From positions 1 to 64,000 of the forward strand of contig JBDOIE010000034.1 in NCBI GenBank assembly GCA_041082245.1: 64,000 nt of DNA. The letters run 5' to 3'. This DNA comes from DAOTVY01 sp041082245 (GTDB lineage Bacteria; Chloroflexota; Chloroflexia; DTKN01). The notes beneath the pieces were generated by a model. That model worked only from the letters and a program-made list of their open reading frames with translations, searched no databases and was not told the DNA's origin. Both the position numbers and the translations under genes were made by a program. Below, one piece after another: positions 32,774-42,244 of this stretch (the stretch's first letter is position 1; each line of letters opens with the position of its first letter).

Positions 32774-34144
32774 TCAGCGAGCGGACCGTGCTGCACTTGC
32801 CTCGGGCTTGGGGAGTGCAAAGATGTCTGGAGAAAGCTGGATGCCTGCCGCAGCAAGCCGTGCCATGAACCGCGGACGTACCCCCGTAGGCCGGAAACGT
32901 CCCTTCACCCGCCCGGTCTCGTCCATTCCTTCCTCTTCGAAAATGAAGATGTCCTGCAGCACGATCACGTCCCCTTCCATCCCCTGTACTTCGGTCACGC
33001 TCACGATCTTTCGCGACCCGTCTCGCAAGCGCGCCTGCTGGATGATGAGGTCGACCGCGGAGGCGATCTGTTCCCGGATCACCCGCACCGGGAGCTCCAT
33101 TCCGGCCATCAGCACCATCGTTTCCATGCGGGCGAGCGCATCCCGCGGAGAGTTCGCATGCAGCGTGGTCAGCGAGCCGTCGTGGCCGGTGTTCATGGCC
33201 TGGAGCATATCCAGCGCCTCCCCGCCGCGGCATTCTCCCACCACGATCCGGTCCGGCCGCATCCGGAGAGCATTGATCACCAGGTCTCGGATCGTAACCC
33301 TCCCTGTGCCATCGGCATCGGCCGGCTTGGCCTCCAGCGTGACCACGTGTCGCTGATGCAGCTGGAGCTCCGCCGAGTCCTCGATCGTCACGATCCGCTC
33401 GTTCGCCGGGATAAAACTGGAAAGGACGTTCAAGAGCGTGGTCTTTCCAGAGCCCGTTCCGCCGGAGACCACGATGTTCAGCCGCGCCTGTACGCACGCC
33501 TTCAGGAACTCGGCGATCTGTGGCGTCATCGAACCGAACCGGACCAGATCGTCGGTCGTCAACCGCTTCCGCGAAAACTTCCGGATCGTGATCGTAGGCC
33601 CGTTGACAGCACACGGTGGGATGATGATGTTCACGCGCGAACCATCGGGAAGCCGGCCATCCACCATCGGCCACTTCGGGTCCAAGCGCCGCCCCAACGG
33701 GCGGATGATACGCTGGATGATCCGATCCACGTGGCTTGCGTCCACAAAGTCGATCTGTACTTCCTCGAGCTTCCCCTCCCGCTCCACATAGGCCAGGCGG
33801 GGCCCGTTGACCATGATCTCGGTCACCGAATCATCCCGCAGGAATGGCTCCAGAGGTCCCAGCCCGAACAGCTCATCCATCACCGCCTCGTAGAGCCGTT
33901 GCGCCTGGGGCGCCGGGAGGTTAAGGCCGGCCTGCCGATATAGCACGGCCAGATGCTTCCGCGCCGCCTCCTCCGTACGCGCCGTCCGGGCCAGCGGGCC
34001 GCCTCCCAGCGCCGCCTCGATCTGCCGAGCAAAATCGAGTGTGATCTCGGGGAGTTTCGGCACCGGAGACAGGGCCTGCAGCGCAGCCGCGATCCCCTCA
34101 GGAGCCTCCCCTGGCTGTGGTCGCGCTCGGGATTGGTCGCTCAT
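32774..34144 (-). CDS. cpaF: CpaF/TadA-type secretion ATPase
   Basis: CpaF ATPases power assembly of Tad (Flp) pili and related type II/IV secretion machines. The 456 residues show an N-terminal helical region (about 30-100), the NTD motif SVTEIMVNGP, Walker A GGTGSGKTT, the Asp box TIEDSAEL, Walker B region RPDRIVVGECRGGEA and the His box LTTLHANSPRDA. No tadB, tadC, pilin or prepilin peptidase gene is nearby, so this is an isolated ATPase or part of a dispersed locus. Its ATG overlaps the TGA of the small upstream gene. No separate promoter was found; it shares that of the operon at 34786-34794. Confidence 0.9.
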   Translation of the reverse strand: MSDQSRARPQPGEAPEGIAAALQALSPVPKLPEITLDFARQIEAALGGGPLARTARTEEAARKHLAVLYRQAGLNLPAPQAQRLYEAVMDELFGLGPLEPFLRDDSVTEIMVNGPRLAYVEREGKLEEVQIDFVDASHVDRIIQRIIRPLGRRLDPKWPMVDGRLPDGSRVNIIIPPCAVNGPTITIRKFSRKRLTTDDLVRFGSMTPQIAEFLKACVQARLNIVVSGGTGSGKTTLLNVLSSFIPANERIVTIEDSAELQLHQRHVVTLEAKPADADGTGRVTIRDLVINALRMRPDRIVVGECRGGEALDMLQAMNTGHDGSLTTLHANSPRDALARMETMVLMAGMELPVRVIREQIASAVDLIIQQARLRDGSRKIVSVTEVQGMEGDVIVLQDIFIFEEEGMDETGRVKGRFRPTGVRPRFMARLAAAGIQLSPDIFALPKPEASAARSAR

Positions 34145-34515
34145 GGCTGCTCCCCTCCTTGCGAAGCCTCAGTGGCACGGAGCGCTGCGCGCAGACTCGA
34201 CAGCCATACCCCGATCCCAGGCCCCGCTTCCAGATCCTCAAAAGGAACGATGGCCAGTATGTGGTCTTTGTTCACCGCAAGGAACCGGGTCGTATAGAGG
34301 AGCGTCGTCACCGTCTCATCATATACGTAAACATCGGTCACTGCCAGAAACTGGGCTTCACTGTCGTTCAGCTCGTCAAGCAGGCGGTTGTCCGGCCTCA
34401 GGTAGATCGAGCCCACGAGGGTCTGAGTGGGCATCCGCAGCAGCGCCCGCACAGGCCTCTTCGTGACCACGTTCGTAAAGATCTTTCCCTTGCTATCCAC
34501 GTGGACCAGCGGCAT
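34141..34515 (-). CDS. small conserved protein coupled to cpaF (possibly DUF6812)
   Basis: This 124-residue soluble protein has an LVGSIYLRPDNRLLDELN stretch followed by FLAVTDVYVYD, a pattern I associate with small DUF6812-type proteins; that assignment is tentative. GGAGG is 6 bp before the ATG, and its stop codon overlaps the cpaF start, so both proteins are probably made in linked amounts. It may be a regulatory or assembly partner of the ATPase. A long leader of about 265 nt precedes it. Confidence 0.65.
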   Translation of the reverse strand: MPLVHVDSKGKIFTNVVTKRPVRALLRMPTQTLVGSIYLRPDNRLLDELNDSEAQFLAVTDVYVYDETVTTLLYTTRFLAVNKDHILAIVPFEDLEAGPGIGVWLSSLRAALRATEASQGGEQP

Positions 34516-34930
34516 TCGGCACCTCCTTGCCCGCTCCTGCGCTTTCCTTGTCCACCGCGGGCAGGCCCAAGCGCACACACCCTGCGGCCCGATCCAGTCG
34601 ATGGCTCTGCCACACCCCTTGGCCTCTTGAGACGTACTCCGAAATCCGGGTGGAACAGAACACTCACAAGCCGCGATGGCCACGAAGGGGATATATGGCT
34701 CCTCCAGAGCCCACCGCCCTTGGGTTCGCCACGCGGCGCCAGATGATGGCATCCCTTTCGAACCCTGGATCGCCGGCCAAGAAGGAGTATAGCACCTCCA
34801 TCCACACGATGCAAGGCGGTACGATCCGGAGGCACCTACCGGATAACCGTCCTGTTACTTTCCGCAAACGAGCCGCTATCCCGGGAAAACGATACTGGAA
34901 ACTGGCGGAAAAATGTGATGGAGGTGAGAA
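34516..34930. other. 415-bp noncoding region between the cpaF operon and the C25 peptidase
   Basis: It holds the minus-strand promoter of the cpaF operon (34786-34794) and therefore a leader of about 265 nt. Inside that leader a 7-bp perfect inverted repeat GGGTTCG (34722-34728) / CGAACCC (34759-34765) encloses 30 nt. No known riboswitch core was recognised. On the plus strand no convincing promoter for the peptidase gene was found, only GGAGG 6 bp before its ATG. Confidence 0.5.
34786..34794 (-). promoter_or_regulatory. extended -10 promoter of the cpaF operon
   Basis: On the minus strand TGC followed by TATACT (34791-34786). There is no clear -35 box. The predicted transcript has a leader of about 265 nt before the ATG at 34515. 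Confidence 0.55.
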
Positions 34931-37900
34931 ATGAAGGGACCCCGTCAGCGAAGATTCTGGAAAGGATTGTCTGTTGCACTTGCGGTCTGGCTCGGCGTGT
35001 CGGGGCTCGGTGCTCGTGCGGTCCGGGCAGGCGGCCCGACTCTTGCTTCCGAAAGCCCGACAGCGCCTGGAGTCCACGTTGTCTCCGTCGGACTGGATGA
35101 CCTGATCCTCGAGTACACCCTCCCACCGATATCGGTCGAAGAAGTCCTCGTGGACGGCCAGCACTACACACAGGTGCAGGCAGACGGACTGGAAATCGCC
35201 GGAGAAGCAGGACAGCCAGCGTTGCCCTCCGCTGCGTTCTGGGTGGGGTTCCCCCCTGAAGGGAGCGCAGAGGTCGTCGTCCTGGATGCGACGGCGCACA
35301 CAGTCGCGCTGAGCGCTCCGTTGCTCCCAGTTCCGGCAGCCGCCGTAGAGGAACCTGTGCCTGAAGGACTTTTCCCCAGTGAAGCGCTGCGCGCTCGAAC
35401 CGGCCCTGACAGGTCTGTCTACGGGGTCGATGCACTCTTCCCAGGGACTGTTGCCGAAATCCAGCCGGTCGGGTGGATCCGCAGCCAGCGCGTGGGTATC
35501 CTTCGCCTGTTTCCGGTACAGGTCAACCCCGCGCGCAGCGAACTCATACTGTACGATTCCCTGCGCATCCAGCTGCGCTTCCCTGGTGCCGGGGCCGGCC
35601 AAACGGTTGCTGAAACCGCTCCGTTCGAGGCGCTTCTCCGAGCGCTGTTGTTGAACGCGGACCAGGCGCGGTTGTGGCGCGCCCGCACGGAACCCATCGC
35701 TGCCGGTGTTCAGGCCGCGCTCCCTGGCGACGCTCGGTTCCTGCAGCTCCTCGTCGATCACGACGGACTCTACCGGCTCGACGCGCAACAGCTGGAGGAG
35801 CTGGGGCTCCCTCTGGAAGCCATCGATCCACGCCAGCTCCACCTCCTCCTCGACGGGGTAGAAGTTCCGCTGTGGATTCCTGGGGAAGCAGACGGTGTAC
35901 TCGAACCGGATGAATCGATCTACTTCTACGGCGAGGCCTCGCGTTCCCGCTACGCACGCACGAACGTCTACTGGCTGACGCTGGACGTCACGCCCGGCCA
36001 GCGCATGCCTGTGGTTTCGGCCCAACCGAGCGGTGCGCCGCCTGCACCAGCCCTGATCGCGACCCGGCACGCAGAGGAAAACCACCTCTATGCCAGCCAG
36101 CTTGCCGATCAGCCTGGCTCCGACCCGTGGTTCTGGACCTACCTGTACACACTGTCCGCTCCCCAGCGCACGTTCGACCTCGTGCTCGACGACCTGGGGA
36201 GTGGATCCTTCCAGGCCACGCTGCGCCTGTACCTGCGCAGCTCGCTTGCAACCGGACTCAACCCAGATCACCACGCACAGGTGTTCCTGAACGACACCTT
36301 CCTGACAGACATCTGGTGGAACGATCGGGATCCAGCCCTCATCGAGGCCCCTGTGCCCGAAGGGCTGCTCCACAACGGCACCAATACGGTGCGCCTGGTG
36401 GCGGCCGGCGATACCGGCTACACGTATGACCTGTTCTACGTCGACTGGATCGAACTCCGGTACCCTCGCCAAAGCCTCGTCCAGGGAAGCGAGACCGCGA
36501 TCGAGGTTCCAGACGGCGGCCCGTGGGCGCTTTCCCTCGAGCCCTTTGCCGACCCGGCGATCGTCGCGCTTGCGGTCAAAGACCCCCGTACCCCGTTGTT
36601 GCTGACTGGCGAAACAGAGCCGGTTCCCGACGGTTTCCGCTTCCGCTTCGAGAGCGTCGCAGGAAACGGGGCACAGTACCTCGTCCTTTCCCTCAGCGAG
36701 GCTGAGGCCCCTGCAGCTGTAATCGCACGGACAAGGCCGGACCTGCTGCGGCCTCGGGGCGCGGACTACCTGGTGATCGCGCCCGGCGCCTTCTTCGAAG
36801 CGATCCGGCCTCTTCTCGATGTCTACGAAGCAGATGGACTGCGCACGGCGCTCGTCGATGTGCAGGAGATCTACGATGCGTTCAGCTACGGCCGGCCGGA
36901 TCCGGAGGCCATCCGGGCCTTCATCGCCTACGCCTATGCGCATTGGACCCCTCCGGCCCCGACCTACGTGCTCCTGGTCGGCGACGGGCACTACGACTTC
37001 CGGGACAACCTGGGATATGGCCAGCCTAACTGGATCCCGCCCTATCTCGCCTATGTCGACCCCTGGATCGGGGAATCGCTTGCCGACAACCGGTATGTTT
37101 CGGTCGTGGGAGATGATCCGCTCGCTGATCTGCTGCTCGGCCGACTTCCGGTGAACACGCCGGACGAGGTGGCGGCCGTTGTACAGAAGACACTGGCGCT
37201 GCGCGCGGAGACCAGCCCGCAGCCGTGGCACAGCCGCGTGCTGTTCATCGCGGACAATCCGGACAGCTCTGGAAACTTTCCCGCGCTGTCCGACCACATC
37301 GCAAGCAGCCATCTTCCGGACGCCTACACGGCCGACAAGGTTTATCTGGGGATCAACTACCCCTACCAGAACCCGGCTCTGGCCGCGCGTAGCGCGATCC
37401 TGCAAGCCATCGACGAAGGGCGCCTGGTGGCCAACTATATCGGCCATGCAGGAGTTTCGACGCTCGCGGGAGAGCAGATGCTCCGCACCGTTGACGTTCA
37501 AGCCCTCGCGAACGGCCCTCGGTTTCCGCTCTTGCTCGTGTGGGCCTGCTATGCAGGCCGGTACGGCGAGCCGGACGCAGCGAACAGTGCGATCACGGAG
37601 ATCGCCGTACGCACTCCGGAGCGCGGTGCGGTCGCGGCTTGGGGTTCTAGCGGCGTGGGTCTGTTCTGGACACACCAGTATATGAACGAAGGAGTCTTTG
37701 ACGCATTCTTCGAGGACGGGATCGCCAACGTTGGGGCGGCGCTCCTCGCAGGAAACCTGCGGCTGTACGCAACGGCTCCCTCGATGGGGTTCGAACTGGA
37801 CGAGTTCGTTCTCCTGGGCGATCCGGCCGTGCAGCTGCCCCTCCTCCCGACCAACCTGACTTTCTCCGACGCATGGGCAACTCCCGATCCCGTGGCTGAG

Positions 37901-38542
37901 ACCAGCCCTGTCACGATCACCCTGCGCCTCAAGAACCAGGGTCCGGCCCCGGCAAGCGACGTCCGACTCAGCCTTCTGGTTCCCGATGACTGGACGCTTC
38001 TGACCTACAAAGCGACCGGCCTCGAGCTCACCCTGATCTCCCCTAGCCCGCCGGTCTGGTCCCTCGGCGAGCTTGCAGCGGAGCAAGGGGGCGAAATTGC
38101 CATCACGCTGCGTGCCGGGACCCTCGGTTGGTTACCGGTCACAGCCCTTCTGGAAACCTCCACCCCGGAAACGACCCTGGACGACAACCGGGTGCAGCTC
38201 GACGTTCAGGTCGTCCCCCCGCCGGCAGCCTACATCACCCTCCAGGTGGAACCCGGAGTCGTCCTGGCGGGAACAGAGGCGCAGGTACGCATCGTTGTCC
38301 AGGACGCCCAGGGCCGGCCCGCCCCCGATGGAACTGCCGTTCGGCTAGAAGCGAGCGCCGGGACGCTCGATGCGTCGCTCCTTTTCACACACGGAGGCAT
38401 TGCTCAGGCCAAATATCGCGCGCCGCGGCTTCCTGGCACCGTGAAGCTTGTGGCGAGCACCGACCACGTCCGTGCGGAGATCTCGCTTCCGGTTACGGCG
38501 GCCAGGACAAGCAGCAGATCCATTGAGCCAAAGCGTCCCTAG
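34931..38542 (+). CDS. secreted C25 (gingipain-like) cysteine peptidase
   Basis: This 1203-residue exported protein starts with a signal peptide (basic residues 2-11, hydrophobic core about 12-25, AxA-type end ARA/VRA near 30). After a large N-terminal prodomain-like beta region (about 40-600) comes the peptidase C25 domain (about 600-960), with the catalytic His839 in YIGHAG and Cys873 in WACYAG. The C-terminus has a CARDB/DUF11-like beta domain (about 975-1090) and a Big-type Ig-like domain (about 1095-1190). There is no Por sorting domain or membrane anchor, so release from the cell is likely. GGAGG precedes the ATG. The HD-GYP regulator gene follows after 26 bp. Confidence 0.88.
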   Translation: MKGPRQRRFWKGLSVALAVWLGVSGLGARAVRAGGPTLASESPTAPGVHVVSVGLDDLILEYTLPPISVEEVLVDGQHYTQVQADGLEIAGEAGQPALPSAAFWVGFPPEGSAEVVVLDATAHTVALSAPLLPVPAAAVEEPVPEGLFPSEALRARTGPDRSVYGVDALFPGTVAEIQPVGWIRSQRVGILRLFPVQVNPARSELILYDSLRIQLRFPGAGAGQTVAETAPFEALLRALLLNADQARLWRARTEPIAAGVQAALPGDARFLQLLVDHDGLYRLDAQQLEELGLPLEAIDPRQLHLLLDGVEVPLWIPGEADGVLEPDESIYFYGEASRSRYARTNVYWLTLDVTPGQRMPVVSAQPSGAPPAPALIATRHAEENHLYASQLADQPGSDPWFWTYLYTLSAPQRTFDLVLDDLGSGSFQATLRLYLRSSLATGLNPDHHAQVFLNDTFLTDIWWNDRDPALIEAPVPEGLLHNGTNTVRLVAAGDTGYTYDLFYVDWIELRYPRQSLVQGSETAIEVPDGGPWALSLEPFADPAIVALAVKDPRTPLLLTGETEPVPDGFRFRFESVAGNGAQYLVLSLSEAEAPAAVIARTRPDLLRPRGADYLVIAPGAFFEAIRPLLDVYEADGLRTALVDVQEIYDAFSYGRPDPEAIRAFIAYAYAHWTPPAPTYVLLVGDGHYDFRDNLGYGQPNWIPPYLAYVDPWIGESLADNRYVSVVGDDPLADLLLGRLPVNTPDEVAAVVQKTLALRAETSPQPWHSRVLFIADNPDSSGNFPALSDHIASSHLPDAYTADKVYLGINYPYQNPALAARSAILQAIDEGRLVANYIGHAGVSTLAGEQMLRTVDVQALANGPRFPLLLVWACYAGRYGEPDAANSAITEIAVRTPERGAVAAWGSSGVGLFWTHQYMNEGVFDAFFEDGIANVGAALLAGNLRLYATAPSMGFELDEFVLLGDPAVQLPLLPTNLTFSDAWATPDPVAETSPVTITLRLKNQGPAPASDVRLSLLVPDDWTLLTYKATGLELTLISPSPPVWSLGELAAEQGGEIAITLRAGTLGWLPVTALLETSTPETTLDDNRVQLDVQVVPPPAAYITLQVEPGVVLAGTEAQVRIVVQDAQGRPAPDGTAVRLEASAGTLDASLLFTHGGIAQAKYRAPRLPGTVKLVASTDHVRAEISLPVTAARTSSRSIEPKRP

Positions 38543-38568
38543 GAAGGGTCTACCTCGGGCGGTGCACC

Positions 38569-39774
38569 GTGGAGACGACGCTCCTGGTTGTAGAGGACGA
38601 CGAATTCGTGCGGTCGAGCCTGGAGAAGTTGCTGGACCAGCAGGGGTACCGGGTGCTGACTGCTCCCCACGGGTCGGCAGCACTCGACATCCTGCAGCAG
38701 CAGGTGGTCCATCTCGTGCTCACGGATCTCCGGGTCGAGCCGGTGAATGGCCTGGAGCTCCTGGCGCACGTGCGGGCTTTGTCCCTTGGGACAGCGGTGA
38801 TCGTCCTGACAGGCTACGGATCGCTCGAAACGGCCATCCGCGCTCTGCGGGCCGGCGCCGACGACTACCTGCTGAAACCGTGCGAGCCAGGGGTGCTCCT
38901 GGAGCGGGTCCAGGCTGCGCTCACCCGACGTCGCGCGATGCTGGAATCGCTGAAAGCAGAAACCGCCTGGGAGGCGGTACAGGCGCTCACACGGGTTCTC
39001 GCTACCCTGGATCCGGAAACCTTCCGGCATTCCCACAGGGTCGCGCACTTTGCCCGAGAGCTGGGCCGGGCGATGCAAGTGGCTTGCGGGGAAAGGCATG
39101 AACTCTGGCTCGCAGGGCTCCTTCACGACATCGGCAAACTCGGCATCGGCTCTGCGCTGCTCAAGAAGCCTGGCCCGCTCTCGATGCAGGAGCGCCGAAG
39201 GGTCCGCCTCCATCCCCTCTTTTCCGTGAACATCTTGCGGCCGATCGGCACGCTCCAGTCCCTCCTTCCCGCCGTGCTCCACCATCACGAGCGGTACGAC
39301 GGTCGCGGCTACCCGAACGGTCTTTCGGGAAAGAGCATTCCTGCGGCCGCACGACTACTCGCCGTGGTAGACAGCTTTTCCGCGATGACAGAAGATCGCT
39401 CGTACCGTGCAGCGCGGAGTTGCGAGGAGGCGCTCTCCCTTCTGGAGCAGGGAGCAGGGCGACAGTGGGACCCGGCGATCGTGCAGGTGTGGGTGAGGTT
39501 AGTGCGTGCCGGAGACCTGGACGTGAATCCGCCGAACGCACGCATTGATGACGAGCTTCCCAGGCTCTTCGCGCATATGTTCTCGAGCCCGTGGTTCCCT
39601 CCGGGCGACAAGACATCGCAAGCAACGCGGGCAGCTGCGCCTGGGTTCCGTAAGCGAACCACGACGGTTTGTGGATCGCACCAGGGGATGCCGGACCGTC
39701 CAAGAGGCGCCGTTTACGAGCAGGACGGTAGAGCTGGCAATCGCACGGTGAAAGCCGTGCCTTTGCCGGGCTGA
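38569..39774 (+). CDS. response regulator with HD-GYP phosphodiesterase domain
   Basis: The receiver domain (about 1-120) has acidic residues D10/D11, phospho-acceptor D53 and K103. It is joined to an HD-GYP domain (about 135-330) with the metal-binding HD at 186-187 and the signature HHE-x2-DGRGYP at 239-249. HD-GYP proteins hydrolyse cyclic di-GMP. The GTG start at 38569 has only a weak ribosome site, so it may be coupled to the peptidase gene 26 bp upstream. The last ~60 residues are atypical and basic, and the coding end overlaps the convergent kinase gene by 61 bp. No cognate kinase is directly adjacent on this strand. Confidence 0.88.
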   Translation: METTLLVVEDDEFVRSSLEKLLDQQGYRVLTAPHGSAALDILQQQVVHLVLTDLRVEPVNGLELLAHVRALSLGTAVIVLTGYGSLETAIRALRAGADDYLLKPCEPGVLLERVQAALTRRRAMLESLKAETAWEAVQALTRVLATLDPETFRHSHRVAHFARELGRAMQVACGERHELWLAGLLHDIGKLGIGSALLKKPGPLSMQERRRVRLHPLFSVNILRPIGTLQSLLPAVLHHHERYDGRGYPNGLSGKSIPAAARLLAVVDSFSAMTEDRSYRAARSCEEALSLLEQGAGRQWDPAIVQVWVRLVRAGDLDVNPPNARIDDELPRLFAHMFSSPWFPPGDKTSQATRAAAPGFRKRTTTVCGSHQGMPDRPRGAVYEQDGRAGNRTVKAVPLPG

Positions 39775-41417
39775 CTTTCTACATCGATCCGTCCCCCGTG
39801 GTCCGCAACGATCCCGTAGGTTACCCACAGCCCAAGTCCGCTCGAACCGTCCTTGGTCGTTACAAAGGGCTCGAAAATGCGGTCTCGGATCTCTTCCGGG
39901 ATTCCCGGTCCCGTGTCGCGCACCGCGACACACACTTCCTCCCCAGCGCTCCAACCGTGAACTTCCAGGCGCCCTCCCGATTCGCCCATCGCGTCCGCAG
40001 CGTTCAGGAACAGGTTCAGGAACACCTGCTCCATCTGTTCCGGGGAAGCGAGCACCTGGGGCAACGGCTCCTCCCAGCGCTCCTCGAGCACGATCTGGTG
40101 CATCGCGAGCCGGTTGCGCACCATGGCCAGCGCGTTCTCGATCGGCTCTCGGAGGTGGCAGGGCCGGCGCGCGACCTCCTGCTTGCGGGAGAACGACAGG
40201 AGCTGCCGCGTGGTCTTCTGGATGCGCTGAAAGCCGACCCCGATCAACCGCAGGAGCTCGCGGTTCGTATCATCGGGGGGTAGCCGCTCCTCAAGCACGG
40301 CAAGAAAGTTCTTAATGCCCTCGAGTGGGTTGTTGATCTCGTGCGCGATACTTGCGGCCAGCCGGCCGGCGGCCGCGAGCTTCTCAGACTGCACAAGCCA
40401 GGCCTGAGCCTGCCGCAGCTCCTCGAGCCGCCGACGCAGTTCTCGCAGAAGGCGGTCGTTCTCGGCCACCACAGCGGCCTGGCCGGCCAGGATCGCAAGG
40501 AACTGTTCGTCCCGCTCGCTGAACGCCCCGGGACGGGAACTTTGAAGGCTCAGGGTGCCAATCCGCGTCTCGGCAAGCATCATCGGCGCCACCAGGAGTG
40601 CGCGGTAGGGGGGCGGCGCGGCACCGGGCACATAGTGCGGATCCACCGTCACATCGTGGCACCGGATAGGCCGCCCTTCCAGCAGCGCAACCCCGGCGAT
40701 CCCGACGCCGAGCCGCAAGTTTGCGCGCTGCGTGCGGGGCAATGTCCCCGTAGACACCCCCATAGGGACCAGCGACTCGCCATCCTCCGCCAGGAGATGG
40801 ATGACCCCCGACTCCGCAGCCTCGACGCTTTCCACAGCCGTGCGAACGATCAGGGAGAGCACCTCCTCGCCGCTTCCAACACGTGCTAGGGCACGGGTCA
40901 CCCGGAGCAGGGCATCGCGCTCGGCCAGCTGCCGTTTCATGTCGCGAAACATACCCGCAAACCGGAGGGCATGCGCAGCCTGGTCCAAACAGGCACGCAA
41001 TGACGCCGGTAACGCGGCAAAATCCCGCGGACCGTTCAAGCCGGCAACGACGATCCCGATCGACATCCCACCTTCCGACAGAAGCCGCAGGGCAACACCG
41101 ATTTCTGTCCCGAGGAGGTCGCTCCAGAGCCGTCCGCCGTTCGGAATGTCTCCTTCCAGGAGGAGCCAGTCCCTTCCCTGCAGAACCGCTTCTGGGGTCA
41201 GTTCTGCCACACAACCGTTCAGCGCAAGCTCGTGCTCCGTGTCCAATCCTCGCTGTGCAAGCACGTTCAGCTGCCCTCCTTCTCCTGCGGCTTCGAGCAA
41301 AACGCAGACCCGTGCTCCCAGCGCTTCTTGGATCCGACCGACCACGCAGTCCAGGAGGGCCCGCAGTTCTGTTACTTCCGATGGAGATGCAGTCGCAAGC
41401 AGATCGCTTTGTGGCAT
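39714..41417 (-). CDS. sensor histidine kinase with two GAF domains
   Basis: This 567-residue cytoplasmic kinase has no transmembrane helix. It has two GAF-type sensory domains (about 15-150 and 180-320), a HisKA dimerisation helix with the phospho-acceptor H359 in SIAHEINNP and a HATPase_c domain (about 450-565) with N box NLFLNAADAM, DTGPGI and GLGLW. The ligand sensed is unknown; the second GAF has Cys253. It follows an OmpR-type regulator gene after 55 bp and the two are a probable pair. GGGAGC-GGAAGG precedes the ATG. Confidence 0.93.
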   Translation of the reverse strand: MPQSDLLATASPSEVTELRALLDCVVGRIQEALGARVCVLLEAAGEGGQLNVLAQRGLDTEHELALNGCVAELTPEAVLQGRDWLLLEGDIPNGGRLWSDLLGTEIGVALRLLSEGGMSIGIVVAGLNGPRDFAALPASLRACLDQAAHALRFAGMFRDMKRQLAERDALLRVTRALARVGSGEEVLSLIVRTAVESVEAAESGVIHLLAEDGESLVPMGVSTGTLPRTQRANLRLGVGIAGVALLEGRPIRCHDVTVDPHYVPGAAPPPYRALLVAPMMLAETRIGTLSLQSSRPGAFSERDEQFLAILAGQAAVVAENDRLLRELRRRLEELRQAQAWLVQSEKLAAAGRLAASIAHEINNPLEGIKNFLAVLEERLPPDDTNRELLRLIGVGFQRIQKTTRQLLSFSRKQEVARRPCHLREPIENALAMVRNRLAMHQIVLEERWEEPLPQVLASPEQMEQVFLNLFLNAADAMGESGGRLEVHGWSAGEEVCVAVRDTGPGIPEEIRDRIFEPFVTTKDGSSGLGLWVTYGIVADHGGRIDVESQPGKGTAFTVRLPALPSCS

Positions 41418-41472
41418 TGCCTTCCGCTCCCTGCTTCACTCGAGCCGTCGGGGCCTCTGTTCGTGCGGCTGG

Positions 41473-42168
41473 CTAGCGGTCGGGCCGGACGAACCGGTAT
41501 CCCAGCCCGCGCTCCGTGAGGATGCAGCGCGGGTGTTTCGGATCTTGTTCGATCTTCTGCCGCAGCCGCCAGATGTAGAGCTTCAGGCTGGGGCGATCGC
41601 CGACATACTCTTGGCCCCACACCTGTTCCAGGATCTGATCGTGGGTAAGCAGGAGCCCTGCGTTGCGCACCAGGTAGGCAAGCAAGCGCAACTCGAGCGG
41701 ACGCAACGGTACCCGCTCCCCGCCCACGAGCACTTCGCCGGCCGGCAGGTCGACCACCACCCGGCCCCCATCGAATGAGAGAGGGCCGTGTTCCTCCTCG
41801 GCACGCCCGCGACGGAGAGCAGCCCGCACACGGGCACGCAATTCTTCAACCGCGACAGGTTTTACGAGGTAGTCGTCCGCGCCCAGGTCCAACCCGCGGA
41901 CGCGGTCTTTCACCTGTCCCCGCGCGGTGAGCATCACAATCGGGACATCGGACATCTCACGGATGCGACGACACACCTCCCACCCGTCCATACCGGGCAT
42001 GATCACGTCGAGCAACACGAGGTCCGGCCTCTCTTTGTAGAGCCGCCGCAAGGCCTCGTTCCCGTTCTGGGCAGTGACCACCGTATATCCGTCGGACCCC
42101 AGCAGGGCGGCCAGGCTGTCACACACATACGCGTCATCATCGACGATGAGGATCTTGCCCTTCTTCAT
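41473..42168 (-). CDS. OmpR/PhoB-family response regulator
   Basis: This 231-residue regulator has a receiver domain (about 5-118; D10-D12, phospho-acceptor D54, K103) and a C-terminal winged-helix domain (about 135-228) with RPLELRLLAYLV and the recognition segment PSLKLYIWRLRQKI. It acts as a DNA-binding transcription factor. It is first in the operon with the GAF kinase, its likely partner. AAAGGAG lies just before the ATG, and a TTGACG/TATAAT promoter is at 42216-42244. Confidence 0.95.
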   Translation of the reverse strand: MKKGKILIVDDDAYVCDSLAALLGSDGYTVVTAQNGNEALRRLYKERPDLVLLDVIMPGMDGWEVCRRIREMSDVPIVMLTARGQVKDRVRGLDLGADDYLVKPVAVEELRARVRAALRRGRAEEEHGPLSFDGGRVVVDLPAGEVLVGGERVPLRPLELRLLAYLVRNAGLLLTHDQILEQVWGQEYVGDRPSLKLYIWRLRQKIEQDPKHPRCILTERGLGYRFVRPDR

Positions 42169-42215
42169 CCTGGGCTCCTTTCCAGAATGCAGCCACCAAG
42201 GCTACGTACGAGACG

Positions 42216-42244
42216 ATTATAGGGGGCGCTCGGCCGGCCGTCAA
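42216..42244 (-). promoter_or_regulatory. promoter of the two-component operon
   Basis: On the minus strand TTGACG (42244-42239), 17 bp spacer, TATAAT (42221-42216). The leader to the ATG at 42168 is about 40 nt. Confidence 0.8.

Noticed and set aside
34700..34780. c-di-GMP riboswitch in the cpaF leader
   Set aside because: The conserved GEMM core motifs were not found; only a generic inverted repeat is present.
34664..38086. Long open frame of about 1140 codons antisense to the C25 peptidase
   Set aside because: It is a mirror of a GC-rich real gene; its composition (many Arg, Gln, His) and lack of a ribosome site or family motif mark it as chance.
39660..39780. Possible frameshift at the 3' end of the HD-GYP gene
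   Set aside because: The last 60 residues look atypical and overlap the convergent kinase gene, but no alternative frame restores a better ending.
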